A stretch of DNA of 64,000 nucleotides from Romanomermis culicivorax (GCA_963922205.1 CAWUHX010000388.1:160099-224098); one strand, 5' to 3'; shown: positions 12,101 to 24,699, numbered from the stretch's first letter. Made by a program: numbers and translations. Notes: generated from the sequence alone by a model not told the origin.

Positions 12101-14114
12101 TTGGGTGGTGTAATTGACGAGTTTTTACAACATTTTCAAGGGTGTGGGTTTTGTAAATGTATTGCTTTAAGAAGAGTAAATTTGTCGAAATTGATGCAAG
12201 TTGATCATGAAAAATTGAGGGTGTGTTGAAATGAAAGAGGGAGAAATTGTGGTTCCATACGATTTCTAAAGGTAGATCAGTGACATGTGGGGATCCTGTT
12301 TCGCTGACCAATGTATTATTAGGTTTGTAAAGGGCTACATGCATGTGATGGCAATCTACGGTTTGTGAGAAAGGGGTCAAATCATTTCCTCCTGGGTTCG
12401 AAAACATGAGGTCGGTTCCGACGAGAATAGGTAAAAGTTTGTAGCATGTTTCGTTGATTTTATGGTTGTAAAAGACTTTAGATGCATTTACCTGCTTACA
12501 GGGCCAGACGGTGAGGGCATCTCCTGTGAATTCTGCTATTATGTCAGTTCGCTGTAGGAATGCGCGCACCCCAAGGGTTGCATCAAGGCGCAAAATTTGC
12601 CATACTAGGTCAAGGTGACGCTGTGCCTGCCTGCATAGTTCACTCCAGAGGTTTTTGAAATTTTGGATCTCGAATTCCTGGATTTTATTTGCTAGATAGT
12701 TTAGTTTTGCGTTAATGGGTTCAAAATCATCAAAATCATATAGTGTAGTATGGGTTTCCTTGATTTTTGGGGTTAGAAAGGCATTACGATGTGGGGTGCT
12801 TTTGTCTAACTGCACAACAATACCTTGTTGGGTTAGGACACTGTCTTGGATTTCTGGGCAGTTGGGGTTCGAAAAGAGTGTATTTTTGACAGAGAATGCA
12901 CCTTGTAGCTCTTCTATTATCATGTGGGTTTGTGTCAGTTTTATGGGATGTGTGTTTTTGTATTCAAAAGTGCATAGGTTTTCAAATGCTGTTTCATTCC
13001 AGATAATGGATCCGTCGGCTGTGACACAATGACCTGATGTCGGTTTGCATGACCCCAGGTCACCTAATGTACCTGTCATAGATTTGCCATTCCAAGATGC
13101 TATTTGTCCTATTTCTATGATGACGTTAGTGACCGAGGTACAATGGTCTGTACAACACCATGTGTATTCTACGCTTAGGGAGTTATTTGTTGACCAAAAT
13201 CCTGGTTGGGTTTCGTACAATTTTTGACCGTTGTGTTCTTTGTCTATAACGATTGCCTTACAAACATGTGGGGTTAGATTTTGCATTTCGGTTTGGTCGA
13301 AGACAATACCTTTTGATCCAAAAAATCCTGTATTAGTACAAATTTTGCGTTTGCGAACACTGCATTTGTATGCGTCTGTAATGTGGGGCTTAGTGGAGGG
13401 GATATAGATTTTTCCGAATGTTTGTAGGGGTTTGTCTACTGTGGAAGGGGGCATGCATGATACAAGTTTTGGTATGCTGACTGAGTGACCGCTCAATGAA
13501 GTTCCACACATCTGAAATTGGGCACTACACGATGTGGGGATTATTATACATAAAAATATACAATACAATGGCCAATGTAGTGTTTTAGTGGAGGCGGCGG
13601 GGTACTGTGTTTTTTCGCTCTGCTCGATTTGGCGTGGCGGTTTTTGGTGTTGTCGTTCTGCGATTTTGAGCTGGGGGGGTGGCCGGTTTGCAATCTGAAC
13701 GTTCTGTAAAACTTTAGAAGTTGAGTTATGGGATGGGGTTTGGACTTGCTTACTTATGGGGGTTGGTAGAAGTGTTTGGCGGGGGCGGAATTGGTAGGGT
13801 TCGGGGGTCAGGCCATGGAGAAGGGATAACAAGTTGCGGCCTGTTTTCGACGGGGTTTCGGGGGCGGTGGGCGGCGTTGTGTCTTGCTTTCGGGGGATCT
13901 TGTAGCCTACGGGGATGGTGGGCGGCGATTTTTCAATTTTTGCGGCTTCAGGCGTGGGGGGTGGTGACATGGCGCACCAATCGGGTACGTCCAGATCAAG
14001 GACGTATTCGTCACTGCGGCGGTGGGTGTTGGGCATGATAGTTCCTAAAGTAGTCTGGGGGCCGTTAGTTATGGCGGGTAATTTTGAGTAAAATGCGGGG
14101 TCGTCAATGTCCAT
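12090..14114 (-). CDS. Gypsy-2 envelope glycoprotein, class III (gB/chuvirus-like)
   Basis: 674 codons from the first internal ATG, but the frame is open upstream into the gag zinc knuckles, so it may be read as a gag-envelope fusion. Residues about 1-175 are Pro-rich. A hydrophobic signal-like segment lies at about 181-198 with a small-residue cleavage site, followed by a Cys-rich ectodomain with several N-glycosylation sites. Toward the C-terminus the spacing of conserved Cys, a Gly-Asp pair and a Cys-Tyr-x-x-x-Pro-type stretch resembles the class III fusion proteins of herpesviruses and chuviruses. No transmembrane segment is in this ORF; it lies in the overlapping next ORF. Uninterrupted. 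Such a protein would mediate membrane fusion at cell entry. The class call is inference from pattern, not from a search. Confidence 0.7.
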   Translation of the reverse strand: MDIDDPAFYSKLPAITNGPQTTLGTIMPNTHRRSDEYVLDLDVPDWCAMSPPPTPEAAKIEKSPPTIPVGYKIPRKQDTTPPTAPETPSKTGRNLLSLLHGLTPEPYQFRPRQTLLPTPISKQVQTPSHNSTSKVLQNVQIANRPPPQLKIAERQHQKPPRQIEQSEKTQYPAASTKTLHWPLYCIFLCIIIPTSCSAQFQMCGTSLSGHSVSIPKLVSCMPPSTVDKPLQTFGKIYIPSTKPHITDAYKCSVRKRKICTNTGFFGSKGIVFDQTEMQNLTPHVCKAIVIDKEHNGQKLYETQPGFWSTNNSLSVEYTWCCTDHCTSVTNVIIEIGQIASWNGKSMTGTLGDLGSCKPTSGHCVTADGSIIWNETAFENLCTFEYKNTHPIKLTQTHMIIEELQGAFSVKNTLFSNPNCPEIQDSVLTQQGIVVQLDKSTPHRNAFLTPKIKETHTTLYDFDDFEPINAKLNYLANKIQEFEIQNFKNLWSELCRQAQRHLDLVWQILRLDATLGVRAFLQRTDIIAEFTGDALTVWPCKQVNASKVFYNHKINETCYKLLPILVGTDLMFSNPGGNDLTPFSQTVDCHHMHVALYKPNNTLVSETGSPHVTDLPLEIVWNHNFSLFHFNTPSIFHDQLASISTNLLFLKQYIYKTHTLENVVKTRQLHHPNVS

Positions 14115-15327
14115 GAGGGGTTGGGGTTGCCTGTACTCAATGCAATTTTGAATATTACGACTCTGCTGATTCGGGCAATACCTGCTTGTATGACCTCTCT
14201 GCTTGCATATAAAACATTGAAAATTGGAGTAGGGTTTTGAAGGGCAGTTATCTGATCTATGTCCTGTTTGGGAGCAGTGGATGCATCGGCTTTTACAATC
14301 ACGCGTACTGTGATTATTACGGAAACAAATTTCACATGATTTTCGGGTGCCTACTGATTTACAATTGCAAGCTACGTGTCTGAGTTGTCCACACTGAAAG
14401 CATGTGGGTTGCCTAGGAGTAGTATTGTTCCTGTAAGCATTATTTCTGCTGAAAGTGTTGTTACTGAAACTGTTGTAGTTACTCAGTTGTGGGGGTTGCG
14501 ATTTTGTTTGATTTGTAACTGTAAATCTTTTACTTGTTGTTCTAATTGATGCAAAAGGTCCTGTTGGTCTGTATTTTTGGTTAGGAAAAAGATGGGTTCG
14601 GGTTTTGGAGGTATAAATGGAAGGATGTTGGACTTTAGCTCATTTCTAAGGATTTGCTGTTCAATGTAAGCTGCTTTGTCTGACATTTCTTTTAGGGTCG
14701 CGAACTGTCTATACTTAATTGCTTCCCTGATTTTGTTTTGCATGCCTTCTACAAAAAGGGGTTTATGATCATTTCTCGTGCATCTGTGTTAAAGTTAGGG
14801 TAGGCGAGGGTTGCGAGGTGTTCTAGATCAAACAAGAATTCAGTTACTGTTTCTGATCCTTTTTGTTTTCTCTTGCGTAAAAATTGTTGATGTAGCTCAT
14901 TATCTCGATTGTTTGGGAAAAAGGCCTGCAATGCGATTTTATACTGCTCGTATGTGTTGGGAGGGTTTTCGGAATTGGCTAAACTTTTGAATTTTGCTAA
15001 CGCGGCTCCTCCTAAATGAATCTCTAAACATGCCAACTTTAACTGTACGTCTGTATCTTCCATGCCTTGGAGTGCCATGAATTGTTCTAAACGTTTGTTC
15101 CATTCACCAAAATGTTGGGTCACGCCACCTGTGAATACTGTAGGTTTCGCGTAAAAATTATTTGCCATGTTATTATGAATGTTTGCTGTTCTTAGATCGT
15201 CAATTAGGGTAGGGTTTACTGTATACTGGTTCAATTGTGTGCGCAGAGTACGAAAATGTTCAGGAAATAAATTGTTTCTCTGCTCTCTAACGATTTCTCC
15301 TAAATGATCTTGCGTTTGGTGGGTCAT
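14115..15327 (-). pseudogene. Gypsy-2 gag (capsid and nucleocapsid)
   Basis: Starts at 15327 (MTHQTQDHLGEIVREQ). The capsid region matches the retrotransposon gag pattern (FGEWNKRLEQFMALQG, ETVTEFLFDLEHLA). Frame changes sit in homopolymers at about 14765 (T-run) and 14490 (C-run), reading 0, +1, +2. Four CCHC-type zinc knuckles follow at about 14405-14170 (CFQCGQLRHVACNC, CEICFRNNHSTRDC, CIHCSQTGHRSDNC, CFICKQRGHTSRYC). The last knuckle frame runs without a stop into the envelope ORF. Confidence 0.85.
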
Positions 15328-15571
15328 TGTTGGTTTACGCTGCGATTTCTGCTTAAATGCTTCAATTTTTGCTTCACACTGTATTCGTAAAAATGTATCC
15401 CTTAATGTTTTCTTGGAGGGGATTTCCAGTTTGCTTTCTACGAATATCTGTCTTACTGTACGAAATGATTACTACTGTATTATCTAATGCTTCAGGATGC
15501 CCGGATAAAGGATACACCTAATTTGGGCAGGGAGTTCCAGTGGTTAACGGTATGGTACGGTCACCAAAATA
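15328..15571 (-). other. Gypsy-2 5' leader with primer-binding site
   Basis: Untranslated leader between LTR and gag. Five bases inside the LTR edge the minus strand reads TGGTGACCGTACCATACC (15549-15566), a candidate tRNA primer-binding site because it begins with TGG, the complement of tRNA CCA ends. The tRNA is not identified. Confidence 0.55.
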
Positions 15572-15789
15572 TGTAACGACCAGATTTGAGAAGCACTTTA
15601 CTTTATCCCGAACAGATGGTCAAAATGACATACAATGGAGTGGGTAATACGGGGGGCGATTCAATAATACAATTATGGGCGGGTTCGACGATCGCTTGAT
15701 TCGTCGACGATAAGAATTACAATGTGAGCGATTTACAACACGGCTTAACTGCTTCCGAAAATAAAGTCTCGCTCGCAGGACAAAAACGA
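15572..15789 (-). repeat. Gypsy-2 5' LTR, inner segment
   Basis: Begins TGTAACGACCAG and matches 8007-8222 closely up to the base before the giant transposon. It is the gag-proximal part of the LTR; the rest continues at 39848. Confidence 0.9.
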
Positions 15790-17105
15790 GGGTAGTACTA
15801 AAACCCGGATCGGGTCCACGGATCCGGATCCCGATCGGGTGTCTAAAACCCGGATCACCACGGATCCGCGGATCGGCGGATAGGGGGTTTGGCTCGCCAA
15901 ACCATGGTTTGTGGTGTCTAAAACCCAGATCATCACGGATCACGGCGGATCAGTCCAGTGATCCGGATCCGTGGAAAATTCGTCTAAAACCCGGATTTTC
16001 ATCACCGATCAAACCCCACGGATCGGGTTTCTATGTATCAATTTTTGATCGGGGACCTGAATATTTGATCCGGATCATGATTTTTTGATCCGGATCAAAA
16101 TTTTTGATCTAGATCAAAATTTTTCGAATTTTTTCGTCGTGATGAGTATTTTCACGTCACATAATCAGAATTTGATCCAGATCAATATTTTTGATCCGGA
16201 TCAAATTTTTTTTTTTAAATTTTCACTTAGAGTAAAATTTTTCGTATTTTACCGTCGTTAAGAGTAAGATAACATCACTTAATCAGATTTCGATCCGTCA
16301 CATAAACAGATTTTGATGTGGATCACTATTTCATCAAAATTTTTTTCAAATTTCCACCTAGGGTTAAAGAATTTGTTCCGGATCACGATTTTCGATCTTT
16401 GAGGAATGTAAATTTTTCGTATTTTCCCGTTACATGGAAAAAAATAAAAAACATTTTGAAAAAGAAAATTTTGTAAAACGATTGAACAACAGTGAAGTGA
16501 ATTTCCGATTCCATTCAACATCTGATAGAACAGTTGTTAAACCATTTAGTGATGTTGTTCCGTAGGGCCAGCACATTCTGCACATTCGGATCCCTACGGG
16601 ATTATTATTCGGTTGGTTCAATTACATAACAAAGTCAATTTTGCAGGTGTATATAAAGAAGAGAAAAGCATTGAAACATCACGTCGACGGGATGACAGAG
16701 AATAAATGCATGTGTATTAGTAGTGTTTTTATTCGTTTAGTAGGGTTTTTTATAATAAATGCATGTGTATTAGTAGTGTTTGTACAGATCTGTATCCGTG
16801 TATAACCGGTTTTACAGAGAATAAATTGTATTAGTAGTCTTTTTATTGCAATTTTGTGTATGTATCTGGATCCGTGTATAATGCAAGTTGAGCAAACATT
16901 AATCACTTTTATTGCAAATAACCGTGTTTACCCAGCCATATATGTTTTCCCAGCCATATATGTTTACCCATCCTTATATGTTTAGACAGAAAATTTTTTT
17001 ACGAATCTGCATCCATGGAGTGGTTTATTTAAATTTTGTGTACGGATCTGTATCTTTATATGTGAATACGTAAAGTATTTTTATTGCGCAGCTGTATCCG
17101 TCTAT
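15790..17105. repeat. Left long terminal inverted repeat of the giant MULE
   Basis: Contains repeated (C)TAAAACCCGGATC modules at 15798, 15844, 15914 and 15980 and many GATCCGGATC/GATCTAGATC-like words. From about 16620 to 17105 it is the reverse complement of about 37075-37450, including GTCGACGGGATGA and the repeated CCAGCCATATATG block. Confidence 0.8.
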
Positions 17106-19009
17106 AATGTTGTGCAAATAAAATGTTTGCCATTTATTGTGCTTTATTATGCAATCAAGAGTCGGCATAGTTTTCTGGCTGAGTGCATTAAGGAAGGTAA
17201 CAGGCTAGTTATTGATTCCATGACTTTACATATATTTGTGTATAAAAAATTTAGGAGAAAATGTAAAAGGCTAATTCAGAAATGGGAAAATTGATAGAAC
17301 AGTAGTTTAGTCAATGATTTTTATTCCCGTAAATAGAATATTTGAATTTGTATTATGTTAAACTGCACCTAGGTTTGAATAAAAAAAAGTTTACGGATCT
17401 GGATCCGTGTATATACTTTCTATATGTCTATGTTTAACTTAAACTGCAAAAGGATTGAACAACCTCAAGGTTCGATATTGCCGTAATCGATAAAATAAAT
17501 TTTGATAGAACAGTCGTTAATTCATCAATTAAGTTTTTGCCTTTCTGGTTTGTTCAAATCCTAATGAGCCCATATTGGCACTCGTATATAAATTTGATGA
17601 AACTGTAGAAACATCAAATTGACGGGTTGGCGCGAATTTTTAACGTGTGTCTAAAACCACATCAAAAGTAGGCAAGTGGAGTCACCAGATCAGCACATTT
17701 TGATCTGGCGCCATGTAAATAGTTTTTATGAGCATTCATGAATGGGTTTTGAGGATGTGCAACTTAAACTGCAAAAGGATTGAATAACCTCAAGGTTCTA
17801 CAATTCCATAATCCACAAAATAAACTTTGATAGAACAGTCGTTAAGTCATCGATTTAGTCCTTTTTGGTTAATCAAATCCTAATGAGCCAATATTGGCAT
17901 ATGTATATAAACATGAGGAAACTGTAGGAACATCAAATAGACGGGTTGGCGCGATATTTTAACGTGTGTCTAAAATCACATCAAAAGTAGGCAAGTGCAG
18001 TCACCAGATCGATACATTCTGTTGTCAATGCTGGAATACATTTGCAACCCGTCACTTTTATGTTTTATAAGGAAAGTTGAAAATATATACATGATTGCTA
18101 TTTAGCTGGTATGATAGAACAGTCGTTAAATCATTGATATAATGTTTAGCCTGTTCTATTTTTGTTTTTTTTAATAAAATGGTGATTGAAATGGAAAATA
18201 TTTTTCCAATAATTCAAACTTATTAAATTAAAAAAAGATATAAAAGAGTGCTCTAACAACAGTTTAATTCTATTAATCTGCTGTTAGACCACTCATACAA
18301 AATTAATTCGAAATTTTTTATATATCGGTGTTTTTGTATGAAACATAAAAACTACGGGTAGGAAGAGAATTAATGCATGTAGTCAGAAACCTCATAAAAC
18401 GAGTTCGAATAGAGACGGATCATCTATTTTTCAATCAATCACTGGATTCCTATTTTGTACCAATTATGTACCAAATTTTATTTACATTTACGCAAACAAC
18501 TATGTACAGTAACAGAAAAAAAGAAAACAACAAAAAAAACAATAACTAATAAACAAAAAAGGTAATAAAATAACCAAAAAAAGCAAAAAAAAACCATAAA
18601 AAATAAAAACAAGTACTTAAAAAAACAAAAAAAAAACTAAAAAACTAAAAAAATAAAAATAATAAAAAAATAAAAAAACAGAAAAATGTATACGGAGATA
18701 CTATACAAATACAATCACAAATACAATAACAATTTAACAATTATTTACAGTATGCATAAAATTTATAAAGCAATAGAATTTTAACAATCAATAACAGACG
18801 AGATAAAATTTATAAAGCGATAAAATTTAAACGAACAATAACGATATAATTTGAACAATCTGTAACAAACGAGATAAAATTTATAAAGCGATAAAACTTA
18901 AACGAACAATAAAAAGCGAGATATAATTTTAAAAAATTGCACGAGGTAAAACCGATAAACAAAACACAACAAAAAGAGAAAAAAATTAACAAAACAAAAT
19001 TAAAAATAT
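17106..19009. repeat. Left subterminal region of the giant MULE
   Basis: Diverged tandem units about 322 bp apart (AACTTAAACTGCAAAAGGAT at about 17437 and 17760), each followed by GATAGAACAGTCGTTAA. Related words in reverse complement occur on the right side. 18500-18700 is an A-rich low-complexity tract of AAAC/AAAT runs. I see no gene. Confidence 0.7.
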
Positions 19010-22000
19010 TCAACAATCTAGAAAATACAAGGCATATTGTAAAAGATGCCCGTTTCCACTACCTTCTGCTACTCGTACCATTCTTTCCTTCAAATCGTCG
19101 CAAAGGAAATATTCTTTTGATGAAGTCCCTGGTCGAAGGAGGATGCATGCGAAGTGGTTGGAGATATAACGATAACCGACAACAGATGATATCTGAAAAA
19201 TGTAGAGTTAAAAAAAACAAAACACAACACCAGTTTATTTTTACCATCGTCGATTAAACGTCAACTCCGTCGGCAATGCAAAAACGTCATCGAATGGTGC
19301 GTTGCACAAATAAATTGGGGGCAACATGAGTAGCTGTTGCATCGTAAAGGTAGGCACAAAAAAAGTTCGTATACCCGCACATTTTGTTGACCCGTTCTCA
19401 TGTCTTTGTCCACAAATTTGCCTATTTTTGCGAAGATGTTTATTCACCAAATTCTCGATCGTTTTATCTTTTTTGATACTATAACACAAACGGTAAAGTC
19501 CTTTACTCAATAACGTGAGGGGAAAAACAATTTTAGGTGATCCGTATCGGCTCGCTACGGATCACCTAAATTTCAGACTCAAAAATGTCGAAAAAAGTTG
19601 GCCAACTTGTTCGACATACTCAACAGGGTCTGGGGAACACGTTAAAATCAAAATTTAAAAATTTTAAAATTTTTTTAAATTTTATAAAATTTTTAAAAAT
19701 ATTTTAAATTTTTTTAATTTCGTCATAGAAATGTCTGGCGTACTCAGAAACGTAAGAAAACAAGTTTCCCGAACCCGGAACACAATTTTTCACTTCAAAA
19801 ATTGAGTGATCCGTGGCCGAGTGATCCGGGTTTTAGATGTGCACGTCTAAAACCCGGATCATATTCTCACGGATCACCTAAATTTCAGACTCAAAAATGT
19901 CGAAAAAAGTTTGCCAACTTGTTCAACATACTCAACAGGGTCTGGGGAACACGTTAAAATCGAAATTTACAAATTTTAAAATTTTTTTAAATTTTTTAAA
20001 ATTTTCAAAAAAATTTAAAAAATTTTTAAAATCGTCATAGAAATGTCCGGCGTACTCAGAAACGTAAGAAAACAAGTTTCCCGAACCCGGAACACAATTT
20101 TTCACTTCAAAAATTGAGTGATCTGTGGCCGAGTGATCCGGGTTTTAGACGTGCACATCTAAAACCCAGATCATATTCTCACGGATCACCTGAATTTCAG
20201 ACTCAAAAATGTCGAAAAAAGTTTGCCAACTTGTTCAACATACTCAACAGAGTCTGGGGAACACGTTAAAATCAAAATTTACAAATTTTAAAATTTTTTT
20301 AAATTTTTTAAAATTTTAAAAAAATTTTAAATTTTCTTAATTTCGTCATAGAAATGTCCGCCGTACTCAGAAACGTAGGAAAACAATTTTTCCACTTCGA
20401 ATTGGGTCTGGGGAACACATTAAACTCAAAAACCTCAAGAGATTAATTAACAAAAAACTTACAGTGCATAGCCGGTTATTTCTTGGGTGTTAATCCGCAT
20501 TGGGCATTTGGCTACGGAACACTCGCTGCGGCGTTGTAGAGTGTACATGGTGCTGATATGGCTCAAGAAGAACTCGTCGGCGGCACCGAATAAATCGATC
20601 TTTGTGCCCGTGCCATCTTTGGTTATATTTTTTTCTTCTACCGCCTTCTTCTGGAAGCGTATGTAATTCAGCCACTCCAATGCAGCTTCCCCGAATTGGT
20701 GTTTAAGTGCCAATGTCAATGATTTTTTCAACATTGACAATTCGATGGGTAGCTGTAATGTATGAAATTAATTCATGAATGTTATGTAATACAGCATTTA
20801 AATTACCTGTCGCAAGAATTTTGGACAAAACTTTGCCTTAATATAGAAAGTTGTAAGGCCAGGATCGATTGTACAAGTATTCTGTAGTTGATATTTTTCC
20901 ACAGCCGGCGAATTTCGGAAGTATTGAAGAACAAAGCAGTGCGCACATTCCCAATAAAATTTGTTTTCGGGTTTTCTTCGATTGTTTTTAAGCGAAAAAT
21001 AAATATTGGAAATATTTTCGCAGTCTGGATGGTACCACATTCGGCAATTTTCGTCAACTTGTGCATCGCATTCAAGCATGCGATTAACAGTTTTATCGAC
21101 TTGACATTCGCAGAATGTGGGCTTCGCATCTTTCGATTTTAATGATACATTCAATAAAGCATCGTCGTCGACATCGCTAAGGCGGGCGATTATTTCCTCA
21201 TCCTCTTCGGGTTCTAAATTCGAGAGGTTGTTACTAATTAGCGTTGATAAGTCCATCTGAATGCAAAAATTAAATTAGTTCAACTAAAAAATAATTCAAA
21301 AATAAATTAAATATTACTGCTTTTGGTCGCATTTCCGGTATTAAATCCATGTCTTCAATTTCATCGCAGGTTGGAATTTGCAAATCAATTATAATTGTAG
21401 TCTCTCTTAAATAGAAAATGTTAATGTGAATAAAATAGGTCGGAATATGTAAGTTTATTAAAAGATATAAGTGCAGATCGTACTTGTCAAATGTTTACCT
21501 TTTTGTATTTAGAGCTTCACTGGTTTGCGATTGTGATTCAACCAAAACTGTAGCCTGTGAGTTGAAATTGGGCGGAGACGCATTACCAATGTTATGGAAT
21601 AATGATTCGCATTCTTCTTCTATGCATCTGAATTGAATAATATGTACATTTGAATTTTAACCACAATGATAACAAATATATTTTAACCACTTACTCAAGA
21701 TGTTTTACATATAATCGACCGGCATCGTAGGCACAGTTAGTTGTTTCCTCTGAATGCCCGCGGCAATTTGTAAAATCGCTGTTATTTTTTTCAACGGCAT
21801 CACTTTGGGAATCGTAGTCACAAGTAGCTGTATCTACTTGAGTGTCTAAATCCAAATCTTTTGTCACAGGCTTCTGAATTTTGACGTCGTCAGCACAAGT
21901 AACTGTTTCTACTTGTTTGTTTGCAGGCTTCCTGATTTCGACATCCTTATAACAAGTAGCTGTTTCTACTTGTGTGTTTGCGGGCTTCCTGATTTCGACG

Positions 22001-24699
22001 TCGTCATCACAAGTAGCTGTTTGTACTTGAGTTTCGGAATCCTCGTCGTCAAATTCAATATCGGTAATTTTCGGCTTTATGTTCGTAAAGTCGTCCTTGC
22101 GAGGACGTTTGCGTCCCAACTTTGATTGGCTTATTTTTTGTTTGTCTGCACATCGCAAAGTTGTGATGTTTCTGGTTGCCTTTACGGTAACTGGTAAATT
22201 GCAGGACAAACGAGCGGCAATCAAGTGGGCGCATGCCTTGTCACCGCAACCGCAGCTGGTAGGGTTGAATCGAACTAGATACACCTTGCCGTTTTCGGTT
22301 ACATTGAAGCACTAAAAAAAATTTGCAAATTAATTAAAAAAAATATAAACTACATTATGAATTATTACTCTTGATAGGGTGTCGTGGACCACCTTCCCAT
22401 TTTCGACCAAAAATTGACCGATTCGGAAATTTGAATCGGCATCTCCGCGGTGATCTGATTTTGGCTCTTCCTTCTGCGGTTGTACGCATACTTGGCCAAA
22501 TCGACTATATTGTAAAACCTTTCCCGGTTCGATTATATCTCTTTTCGGCATTTCGTTGGCAGGCCTCATTGGAATGTAGGCGTTGAGCTTGAAATCCCCA
22601 ACTCCATATTTGGTGCGGTCATAATCGAGGTTGTAGTAACGAAATAGGGTGTAGAAAGCGAGAACGGCCACGTCCATGGGCATTTCTCGCCAAGAAGTCC
22701 AGGTCATTAGGACTTTGTTGAAACTTTCGCTAGCGTTGGTCGTTACGCCTAAAATATGTATTTAAATTAATTAATTAAAACTATAAATTATTAAATAAAA
22801 AATCTATATTTAAATTATTTAATTAAATTTATATATTATTAGCTTTAATAAATTAAAACTATAGGCTTTTGACGTATAAAAACATTACATTTGTTAATAT
22901 TTGAAATAATATCAAAAAACATTGATACGTAGGTGTGTTAAAATTAACATACCTGAGAAGCTGGAGTACAATCCGATTGGTTCCAACACCCATTTTCCGC
23001 TTGTTCGAACAGCTGGCGCAATGGACAAAAAGTAATATTGTTTGAATTTTTCGGGCCATTTTTCACTTAGTTCTTCAGCTTTTAATGCTGCTAGATTCTC
23101 GGAGTCCGATTTTAGAATCGAATATAAATTGTTCACTATGGCAACACGCAAGTCGTTATTTTTGGGACACAATTCGGTAATTTTACGAGTAACGTTTTCG
23201 ACTAAATGTCGCCAGCAATAAACGTGAACCGTGTTTGGCGTCAAATTTCAGAAATCAAATTCGCGATGGGTAATTATAACGGTTTTGATGTTCCCATTCG
23301 TTATATGAATGAGTAGCTGTCGAAAAATTCTTTGTATAAAGCCACAATGGTTTTCTTTGAATTTTTTCTCGTGTATAAGTACGCCGAGTGGGAAAACTGG
23401 TTGGCCGATAAGGCTTTTTTGGCGATAAATTGCTGCTGACGCATAAAAATTGCCCAATTCAAATGTCATGTCGTAAAGAACGACTAATGGCTGGTTTGGA
23501 TATTCCGTTATTAATTCGTTAATTATTTCGGGCGTGTCCGGCAACATACATGAAACCAAAAAGTCTTGAGCCGTTTGTTCTATGCTCATTATAAATTGGT
23601 GTTCATTCTCGCGAATGAACGTGTTTAAATTGTATATGGCATCCTTTGTTGGCCGAAATTTATTTTGAATGCCGTATTTGAAGTTGGACATCTAAAAGAG
23701 TAATAATTTTAGTTTGTAGCATATTTATACTTTAAAAGTATGACTGTTATAAAAATTGTACTAGTTGAGATATCTATTTAATTATATTTACTTGTTTTCG
23801 ATCTCTGCCATGTACGACAGCTTCCAGGCCCGGTGGAGCAGGATTGTCTATTCTAATTTTTTCGTACAATTGAGAAGCGGTAAGGTTCGGATCTCGTTTA
23901 AGTTCCATTTCTACCAGTTTCTTGATTACTGGAGCATTTCGAATAAAGACTCTGTCACTGTTCGAATTATAATGCTTCTACTTGACGCCATATTTTTCAT
24001 CGCCAAAGTAGTGGACTACTCCGACGTATAGATGTTTGTCCGCCGGTGGATTTATCTGCGGATATTCCATTCTTTTAAATTTCTTCTTTGATTCGGAATT
24101 TCGATCGCAGGTGACAGCGTAGTGAGTAGCTGAATACTTTGGATTAGACCTCGGAAGTTTTCGAACTCCATCGTTTATCCAATTATAACAATCGCAGAGA
24201 AACGATTCTATGAGGAAGTACAAATATTATATAAGGTTAACATAAATAATGTGACCTGTATATTACTATCTTCTTTGCTGGAGTATGGAAACAAGTAAAC
24301 GTCTCCTCCTTTTGGACATGGTGACGGTTTGTCGATGCGTTAGCTGAAGCTGAAATATTAGTTACAGTTGGAAAACATACAAACAACTGGTAATTAATTT
24401 TGGATGTAAGTTTCACAAAAATAAACAATTCGCTTACCGATTAACTTATCCAAGTCCTTATGTACTAATCTGCATTGTCTGTTGGTCATAACGGGAATGG
24501 AACATCCTGAAGTAACTGGCGTATCTTCCGTTTCGGCAGATGTTGCATTTGCATTTGATTCGATCTTCGGCAGATCATCTTTAGGTTGATCAACTTGCGA
24601 TGGTAGACCAGGAGTTTGCTTGAAGTCATTGTCGGAGTCGTATTGGTTCTCGTCCGAATACATTAGTTGAGTAGCTGTAAGCGAGTTTGTGAATCTCAA
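19010..24699 (-). pseudogene. MULE transposase gene with SWIM finger, PHD finger and USP-like protease module
   Basis: About 12 exons, start near 24663/24699. Exon 23691-22953 holds the transposase core: VVLYDMTFELGNFY (first Asp), then VIITHREFDF with His where the second Asp is expected, a TGA at 23248, and VHVYCWRHLVEN (C/H motif). The next exon (22748-22369) supplies TTNASESFN (catalytic Glu). A SWIM finger follows (CGCGDKACAH, exon 22311-21695), then a PHD-type finger (exon 21256-20809). The tail resembles a ubiquitin-specific protease: Cys box QNTCTIDPGLT, a Cys-pair ribbon, and NHFACILLRPG...CDDL (exon 19192-19010; phase into this exon unclear). A TAG at 23978-23980 also breaks it. The repeated segment TATC...VEIRKPAN near 21820-22020 is low-complexity. 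Confidence 0.75.
19545..20420. repeat. Inner-left tandem array, three units of about 312 bp
   Basis: Lies in the intron between transposase exons 20752-20463 and 19505-19245. Each unit contains ATGTCGAAAAAAGTT (19585, 19897, 20208) and a run of AAATTTT words. Between units sit near-perfect 38-bp palindromes (19823-19860, 20135-20172) with arms GATCCGGGTTTTAGACGTG. It is the reverse complement of the array at 32055-32900. Confidence 0.85.

Noticed and set aside
12090-14114. Envelope as an errantivirus/baculovirus F-type (class I) protein
   Set aside because: No furin-like site followed by a fusion peptide was seen, and the C-terminal Cys/Gly-Asp pattern plus Gly-rich membrane-proximal region fit class III better.
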